Shown: in pieces, positions 5,452-9,686 of the stretch
Numbering within the stretch: the first letter of the stretch is position 1
Layout of the letters: each line of letters starts with the position of its first letter
DNA from: JABMRP01 sp964444795
GTDB lineage: Bacteria > Planctomycetota > Planctomycetia > Pirellulales > Thermoguttaceae
DNA: 9,686 nt
NCBI GenBank assembly: GCA_964444795.1
Contig: CAYUIQ010000299.1
Span: forward strand, 1 to 9,686
Reading direction: 5' to 3'
Notes under the pieces: generated by a model
Told to the model about the DNA's origin: nothing
Database searches by the model: none
The model's input: the letters and a program-made list of their open reading frames with translations, nothing else
Position numbers and translations under genes: made by a program

Positions 5452-8229
5452 TTACCCGAGCAATCGTTTGTGCCACCGGGCAATGGCGTCGACGCACGCC
5501 GCCTTGTCTCGTTGCCATGCCCAGTACGACAGCGGAAACAGTACCAATCCGGCCCGTTGAAACATCCGGTAACGCTCCAGATCGAACACGGCGGCGAACT
5601 GGCCCGGATGGCCGATCAAGTCGATCCCCAGCGTCTGGCCCGACCGTTCGATCACCAGGTCGATTTCCATGCCGGCCACCGGATAGGCGGGCCAGGCGTG
5701 AAAGCCGCGTTCTTCGAGTTCGCCACGCACCTCCCGCAAGAACATGTCGGACACACCGCCCCGGGCAGCGGAACTCGGCCTGGGCCCATCGGCGATCGAG
5801 GCCAGATACCGTCCCAACAGCGTATCGCCCGCGACGTCTTCCGGCCCGATCGAACAGAACACGTATTGCTCGTTTCTCGCCCTGGTGATGGCCACGTTGA
5901 AGATGTTCGGGTTGTTCAAGAAGCGGAACGACGCAGAATGGGCCTGGCGGTCGACGACCAGGGAGAGATACATCACGTCGCGCTCCTCGCCCTGGAACGT
6001 ATGTGCGGTCCCCACCATCAGATCGTGCTTGCGCATTGCCTCCAGTGGAAGCCGCTCCTGCAAGAGCGAGGAAATGTGGTCCACCTGATCGCGAAACGGC
6101 GACAGGATACCCAGCGAGTGGCACACGTCGGCCTCGCCGAACTCCTCGGCCCGAACGCGATCGGCTACTTCCTCGACCAGCGCCTTGGCTTCGTTTTCGT
6201 TGGCCCCGCGGTCTTTGCGGCCATCGGAGACGTGGCACAGCCGGACACACTGCAACTCGGCCGTCTCGGGACGCTGGGTCATGACCTTCAGCGCGCCGGC
6301 GTAAAACTCGCGATTGCTGAAGGCGATAATTTGCGGCATGCTGCGGAAGTGTTCGTCGAGGAAGAGCACCTGCTGCTGGGTTGAGATCGTGTCGCTCAGC
6401 AGATCGAGAATGCTCTTCCGCCGGTAAGGGAAGAGGTCTTGCTGGGCGCGGTCCAGTTCGTTCCTCTCGGCGATTACCCGTTGTCGCTGTCCCGAGAGAA
6501 AGGAGACGTGTCGCAGTTGGTTCGGGTCGCCGACGACCACCGCTCGGCGTGCCCGCTGCAACACGGGCAGACAACTGGCCATGTCGCATTGGGTGGCTTC
6601 GTCGAGGATCACCAGATCGAACATCTCGGACTCCAGCGGCAGCACCTCGGACACATCGGCCAGAGTGACCAGCCAGATGGGAAACGTGCCGAAGAGCACC
6701 TCCCGGCTGATCTCGGAGAAAAGCCGCTCTTGCTTCAGATCGGTGCGCGAGCGGATCGCCTGGTTGAATTTGCTCAAATCGCGGCGATGATGTTTGAGCA
6801 TCGACTGGAGCCGCCGGGCGACGACCGTTTGCAGCAACCAGGTGACCCGCCAACTCCGCTGGCGCAGCGCGAGTTCGTATCGCCACGCCAGTTCCCAAAG
6901 CGGGCTCGACGCGCTCATTTGCCAACCCCGCAGTCGCAGTTTCAAGGACTGCCAACTGCTGGCCAGCCAACCGCCCGGCTTCGGACCGGCCGTCTGAAGT
7001 CCCCAGTGTTTCTCCCAATCACCCTGGTCTCGCAGCTTGCGGGCCAGCGTCTCTAGCGAGCGGTCACACCCGGCAAGCTCCGCTTCCATGCGACGGACCT
7101 TGTGTTCGTCCACCGGTCGGGCCAGCCGCATACCATGGAGGATCTGTCGCAGAAACTCCTTCAGATCGCGCGAATACTGCTTGCGTCCGCCGCGGATGAC
7201 GCACGGCGTGGGACCGATCATCTCTTCGATCTTTCGGGCCACCACGTCCACTGCGTGGTTCATGCGCGAGGCGATCAGCACCGACTGGCCCCGGCTCAGG
7301 TGGTCCAGCGCCAAGGCGGCGATGGTGTACGATTTTCCCGTGCCGGGCGGACCGACGACCAGGGTGAGGGGGGCCGAAAACGCGGACGTGAGCACCGCCT
7401 GTTGTGCATGACTGAGCACGGCCGGCACGCGCCCGGTCGCCGCCGCTTCGCGCTCGGTCGGCTCGGGGTTCTCCGAACGCTGTTCCAGCAGCAGCCCGAC
7501 AGGCGTGGACAACGGGCGCCCGTCGGCCATTTCCGTCAACTCGAACAGCGCGCCGCGCGTACTGGGCGAGTTGGGAACCAAGGCCACCGCACAGGCGGGC
7601 AAGCATTGCAGGCGGTTTTGATCCTCTGCCCCCGGCGGTGTCATCGCCCGGCGAACTTCCTTCGCCGAAAGCAGCTTGGGATACTCCGCAAGGCCCAACG
7701 CCTCAACGCCCGGCAGAAAATCCATCAACAGCGAGATCAGCGAGTGGATATCGTCCCTGCTAAACGGGGCATGGGGAATCTGGCCCAGCAAGTCTGTCAC
7801 CAGCGATTGGGTATCTTCCTCCTCTCCCAACAATGCCGCAAGCACGGGCACGTTGACCCGCTGTTGCGTCAGATCGACACTGAGAAAGGTCTTGTCGTCC
7901 TCCAACTCGATGGTCGCGGGAAAGAAGACCAGCGGGGCGCATAGTTTTTCCGGCAGCCGCCCGGTTTTGGGCACCTTGCCCACCAACGGAAACGCCCCGA
8001 AGATCAGGGCCTTGTCCTTCTTGTATAGCTCGGCTTCCTTGCGAGCCGCGACGGCTTTTTCCCGGCCGGTCGGCACCCGATCCAGCAGGCCTCGCAACAG
8101 GTCGTCCGTGTCCGACGGAAAGAAGACGTGTTGATATTTCTTGCTCAACAGATTGGCGATGCCCGTTTCCCGATTGTCTGCTTCGTAGCAGTCGCGGAAG
8201 TATCGAACGAGTTGCGACGGGTTCGCCAT
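5452..8229 (-). CDS. SF1 (DNA2/NAM7/Upf1-like) helicase with DUF4011-like N-terminus and degenerate Vsr-like nuclease C-terminus
   Basis: A 925-aa cytoplasmic ATP-dependent helicase or translocase. Order of parts: (1) about 1-260, with PLVFFPATIELEDD and NVPVLAALLG near 99-134, resembling the DUF4011 module of large prokaryotic SF1 helicases; (2) Walker A GPPGTGKS at 293-300; (3) a basic, helical insertion at about 340-510; (4) Walker B LVILDEATQ with D543/E544; (5) GDPNQL at 567-572; (6) DEHFRSMPQI at 625-634; (7) GTAHTFQGEERDV at 740-752; (8) NVAITRAR at 778-785; (9) about 825-900, a domain like the Vsr/DUF559 (MTES_1575-type) nuclease: FLREV, PVAGMEIDLVIE and GIDLIG. In active relatives the first helix has Glu where this has L831, and the ExD/G core has an acid where this has I872; D857 and D870 remain. 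The nuclease may be inactive. The start at 8227-8229 follows GGAAGGC by 11 nt and lies 7 nt beyond the stop of the upstream isomerase, so the two are probably co-transcribed. A frame from 8310 only reads back through the isomerase gene. Confidence 0.88.
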   Translation of the reverse strand: MANPSQLVRYFRDCYEADNRETGIANLLSKKYQHVFFPSDTDDLLRGLLDRVPTGREKAVAARKEAELYKKDKALIFGAFPLVGKVPKTGRLPEKLCAPLVFFPATIELEDDKTFLSVDLTQQRVNVPVLAALLGEEEDTQSLVTDLLGQIPHAPFSRDDIHSLISLLMDFLPGVEALGLAEYPKLLSAKEVRRAMTPPGAEDQNRLQCLPACAVALVPNSPSTRGALFELTEMADGRPLSTPVGLLLEQRSENPEPTEREAAATGRVPAVLSHAQQAVLTSAFSAPLTLVVGPPGTGKSYTIAALALDHLSRGQSVLIASRMNHAVDVVARKIEEMIGPTPCVIRGGRKQYSRDLKEFLRQILHGMRLARPVDEHKVRRMEAELAGCDRSLETLARKLRDQGDWEKHWGLQTAGPKPGGWLASSWQSLKLRLRGWQMSASSPLWELAWRYELALRQRSWRVTWLLQTVVARRLQSMLKHHRRDLSKFNQAIRSRTDLKQERLFSEISREVLFGTFPIWLVTLADVSEVLPLESEMFDLVILDEATQCDMASCLPVLQRARRAVVVGDPNQLRHVSFLSGQRQRVIAERNELDRAQQDLFPYRRKSILDLLSDTISTQQQVLFLDEHFRSMPQIIAFSNREFYAGALKVMTQRPETAELQCVRLCHVSDGRKDRGANENEAKALVEEVADRVRAEEFGEADVCHSLGILSPFRDQVDHISSLLQERLPLEAMRKHDLMVGTAHTFQGEERDVMYLSLVVDRQAHSASFRFLNNPNIFNVAITRARNEQYVFCSIGPEDVAGDTLLGRYLASIADGPRPSSAARGGVSDMFLREVRGELEERGFHAWPAYPVAGMEIDLVIERSGQTLGIDLIGHPGQFAAVFDLERYRMFQRAGLVLFPLSYWAWQRDKAACVDAIARWHKRLLG

Positions 8230-8236
8230 GGTCGTG

Positions 8237-9283
8237 TCACGCCTTCCGCCCCAACATGCGGTCCAGGGCGTCGGACGTTTGGTAGACGAGTGACTCGGGC
8301 CAGTGGGCAAACGGATTGAAGTACTCGAACGTGAGGTATCCTCGATATCCGATACGGTCGAATGCCTCGATCACGGCGGGCCAGTCCGTCGTGCCGTCCA
8401 ATAACGGGCGGAACGTGTGCAGGTTGAATTCGTGAACCTTCTTCGAGTATTCCTTCAGGTGGACGTTCTTGATCCGGCGGCCCAACATCGGGATCCAGTG
8501 CTCGGGAAAGTGGTACGCCATGATGTTGCCCGTGTCGAAATGCACGCCGACCGTTTCCGACTTGAAGCTATCGACAAAGCGGATCATCTCCTGCGGGCTG
8601 TGCAGATAGCCGTTGATGAAGATATTCTCGATGTTGAGCAATACGCCCGCCTTCTTCGCGATCGGGATCAGGCGGCCGATCGCTTCGTGAGCCCGGCGGT
8701 CGCAAACGTCGTGTGGCACGGGCGGTTCGTCTTCGAGCCAGGGGATGTACGTGGCCCCGGCGATGGTCAACAGATTCTCGGTGCCCAGTAGTCGAGCGGC
8801 ATCGATCATTTGCACCGCCAGATCGAACCCCTGCTTGCGTCGCTCGGGATCCTGATGGGTGAGCGAGTAGGGCCAAAACAGAAACGAGCAGACACCGCTG
8901 ATCTCCAGGCCGATCCGCCGGGCCATTTGGCCGATCGCCCGGATGTCGGCCTCGCTGGCCTCCGGCGAGAGATCGCCCTCCAGGGCGTAGTTTACCTCGA
9001 CGGCGTCGAACCCGGCGTCCTTGCAGAGCCGGAAGCAGTCTTCCAGCGACATCTTATCCGGATAGGGCAGCGCCCAGAGGTTGATCGATTTCTTCATCTC
9101 GTACCGCTTGCCGGGCTGGGCGGTCGCGGCTTTGGGCTCCGCGTCGTCGTCGCCCGGTTCGGCAGCCAACCCCTGTGCGGCCAGGAATGTGCTGCCGAAG
9201 GCCGCCGAATAGGCCAGGATCTCGCGGCGGCTCAGTTGATGCTTGGCCGACTCGGGGGCGTCGGGCGTGGGGCGGCGTTTCAT
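8237..9283 (-). CDS. Tat-exported sugar phosphate isomerase/epimerase (xylose isomerase-like TIM barrel)
   Basis: A TIM-barrel enzyme of the AP-endonuclease-2/xylose-isomerase-like superfamily, 348 aa, whose members isomerise or epimerise sugars, keto-inositols or related compounds with a divalent metal. Residues about 16-42 form a twin-arginine signal (SRREIL at 18-23, a hydrophobic run, then LAAEPG), so the folded enzyme is probably sent across the inner membrane. A low-complexity acidic and Ala-rich linker follows to about 60. Barrel motifs: GFDAVEVNY at 91-99, LLNIENIF at 215-222 with E219, GVHFDTGN at 246-253 with D250, IKNVHLKEY at 271-279 with H275, and GYRGYLTFEYF at 312-322 with E320; these four are the expected metal ligands. 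The start at 9281-9283 has CGGAG 7 nt upstream. It heads the isomerase-helicase pair, since its stop is 7 nt before the helicase start. Such Tat-isomerases are frequent in planctomycetes; the substrate is unknown. Confidence 0.88.
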   Translation of the reverse strand: MKRRPTPDAPESAKHQLSRREILAYSAAFGSTFLAAQGLAAEPGDDDAEPKAATAQPGKRYEMKKSINLWALPYPDKMSLEDCFRLCKDAGFDAVEVNYALEGDLSPEASEADIRAIGQMARRIGLEISGVCSFLFWPYSLTHQDPERRKQGFDLAVQMIDAARLLGTENLLTIAGATYIPWLEDEPPVPHDVCDRRAHEAIGRLIPIAKKAGVLLNIENIFINGYLHSPQEMIRFVDSFKSETVGVHFDTGNIMAYHFPEHWIPMLGRRIKNVHLKEYSKKVHEFNLHTFRPLLDGTTDWPAVIEAFDRIGYRGYLTFEYFNPFAHWPESLVYQTSDALDRMLGRKA

Positions 9284-9332
9284 CGGGAATCTCCGGGTCG
9301 GGACAATCGGGGGGGAGCACAGCGTGTAGGGA

Positions 9333-9350
9333 GCAAAGTGACGACTTTGC
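9333..9350. repeat. Hairpin GCAAAGT / ACTTTGC
   Basis: A perfect 7-bp stem with a GACG loop, in the divergent gap upstream of the isomerase. It resembles the AAAGTC/GACTT palindrome in the SDR leader at 5211-5229. Interpreted as a REP-like palindrome; a regulatory role is possible but unproven. Confidence 0.5.
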
Positions 9351-9394
9351 CCGATTTTACGGTTTCCGGGCCGTGGCGGTCAACCAACGGGCTA

Positions 9395-9414
9395 CATCTC
9401 GACGGAGCGAGATG
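9395..9414. repeat. Hairpin CATCTCG / CGAGATG
   Basis: A perfect 7-bp stem around the loop ACGGAG, flanked by GCTA on the left and GCTAC on the right. From memory, ATCTCG palindromes of this kind recur between genes in planctomycetes. No terminator-like T run follows on either strand. Confidence 0.5.
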
Positions 9415-9635
9415 GCTACTGTACGACCGGGGCTGATCGCGGGAACGGGGAATAACTGGACTTGCCCCCCGTGGCGACGAATACTTGCGCGGTGGCCGGC
9501 GTCGCTTTTTCCGATCCCCGGGGAACTAATCGCCCGCCCCCGGCGTCCAATCGTGCGACGGGGGAGATCCCCGTCAGCCCCCGGATCTGCCGGCGGGCGA
9601 ATGCCTCGATCGATACCAACAACCCCTTTCCAAAC

Positions 9636-9641
9636 AAGGAG
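9636..9641 (+). promoter_or_regulatory. Strong Shine-Dalgarno for the plus-strand gene at 9649
   Basis: AAGGAG stands 7 nt before the ATG at 9649, the best ribosome binding site in the window. It is the main reason for calling a gene whose coding part is almost entirely outside the window. Confidence 0.75.
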
Positions 9642-9648
9642 TTTCGCC

Positions 9649-9686
9649 ATGCATCGTCGTATTTTAACCGCCTTTCTGGTGATTCT
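9649..9686 (+). CDS. Start of a probable exported protein, cut by the window edge
   Basis: Only the first 12 codons are visible: MHRRILTAFLVI. Two Arg followed by a hydrophobic stretch is the normal start of a Sec signal peptide or a membrane anchor. The strong AAGGAG at 9636-9641 supports the start. It is the only gene on the plus strand and is divergent from the isomerase. Nothing can be said of its function. Confidence 0.7.
   Translation, partial: MHRRILTAFLVI

Larger units (their letters stand above)
9284..9648. other. Divergent gene-free gap with two hairpins
   Basis: The gap lies between the isomerase (minus) and the truncated plus-strand gene and must hold promoters for both. I could not pick a convincing -35/-10 pair on either strand. 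Two perfect 7-bp hairpins are present (9333-9350 and 9395-9414, listed separately). The remaining frames, including one of 97 codons on the minus strand, have no family signature and no good ribosome binding site, so no gene is called. Confidence 0.5.

Noticed and set aside
4578..5888. 436-codon plus-strand frame
   Set aside because: Antisense to the SDR and helicase ends and through the repeat array; the peptide is repetitive Arg/Pro-rich sequence.
5396..7018. 540-codon minus-strand frame
   Set aside because: A shadow of the helicase gene in another frame: Arg-rich and low-complexity, while the overlapping frame carries all helicase motifs.
9357..9650. 97-codon minus-strand frame in the divergent gap
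   Set aside because: No ribosome binding site, skewed composition, and it overlaps the strong start of the plus-strand gene.

Overview
The window looks like chromosomal DNA from a planctomycete, probably of the Pirellulales type. This is inferred from a PEP-CTERM (exosortase-sorted) exported protein, a Tat-exported TIM-barrel sugar isomerase/epimerase, GC-rich metabolic genes, a four-helix-bundle (23S rRNA IVP-like) gene, and many short palindromic repeats in the intergenic gaps. No rRNA, tRNA, CRISPR array, integrase or transposase was found.

Layout: every complete gene lies on the minus strand, so transcription runs from high to low coordinates. From right to left: a plus-strand gene whose start is cut by the window edge (9649-9686); a divergent, hairpin-rich gap (9284-9648); a Tat-signal sugar phosphate isomerase/epimerase (8237-9283); 7 nt further on, an SF1 helicase with a DUF4011-like N-terminus and a degenerate Vsr-like nuclease C-terminus (5452-8229); a gap with a 32-nt-period repeat array plus one inverted copy (5254-5391); an SDR oxidoreductase (4239-5174); a MITE-like element with 54-nt inverted arms (4032-4196); a DeoC-type aldolase (3299-3997); a four-helix-bundle gene bracketed by inverted arrays of a 7-nt repeat (2869-3297); an FGGY sugar kinase (1304-2836); a gene-free gap (963-1303 from the longest possible reading of the next gene, 918-1303 from its preferred start); and a PEP-CTERM protein (126-917).

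Working together: SDR, aldolase and FGGY kinase form a co-directional set that would suit oxidation or reduction, phosphorylation and aldol cleavage of a sugar or polyol. The substrate cannot be read from sequence. The aldolase keeps both key lysines and the aspartate of DeoC but has a changed loop where the phosphate-binding Ser normally sits, so 2-deoxyribose-5-phosphate should not be assumed. The isomerase may belong to the same carbohydrate theme. The helicase is the odd member: its architecture recalls anti-phage DUF4011-helicase-Vsr proteins, but it is short and two nuclease positions look substituted.

The most distinctive signal is in the gaps. Each of the three gaps between helicase, SDR, aldolase and kinase carries a different repeat family, inserted almost exactly between stop and start codons. 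The four-helix-bundle unit, with inverted GAGCTWT heptad arrays at both ends and its stop codon inside one array, looks like a small mobile cassette and is the best candidate for something little described.
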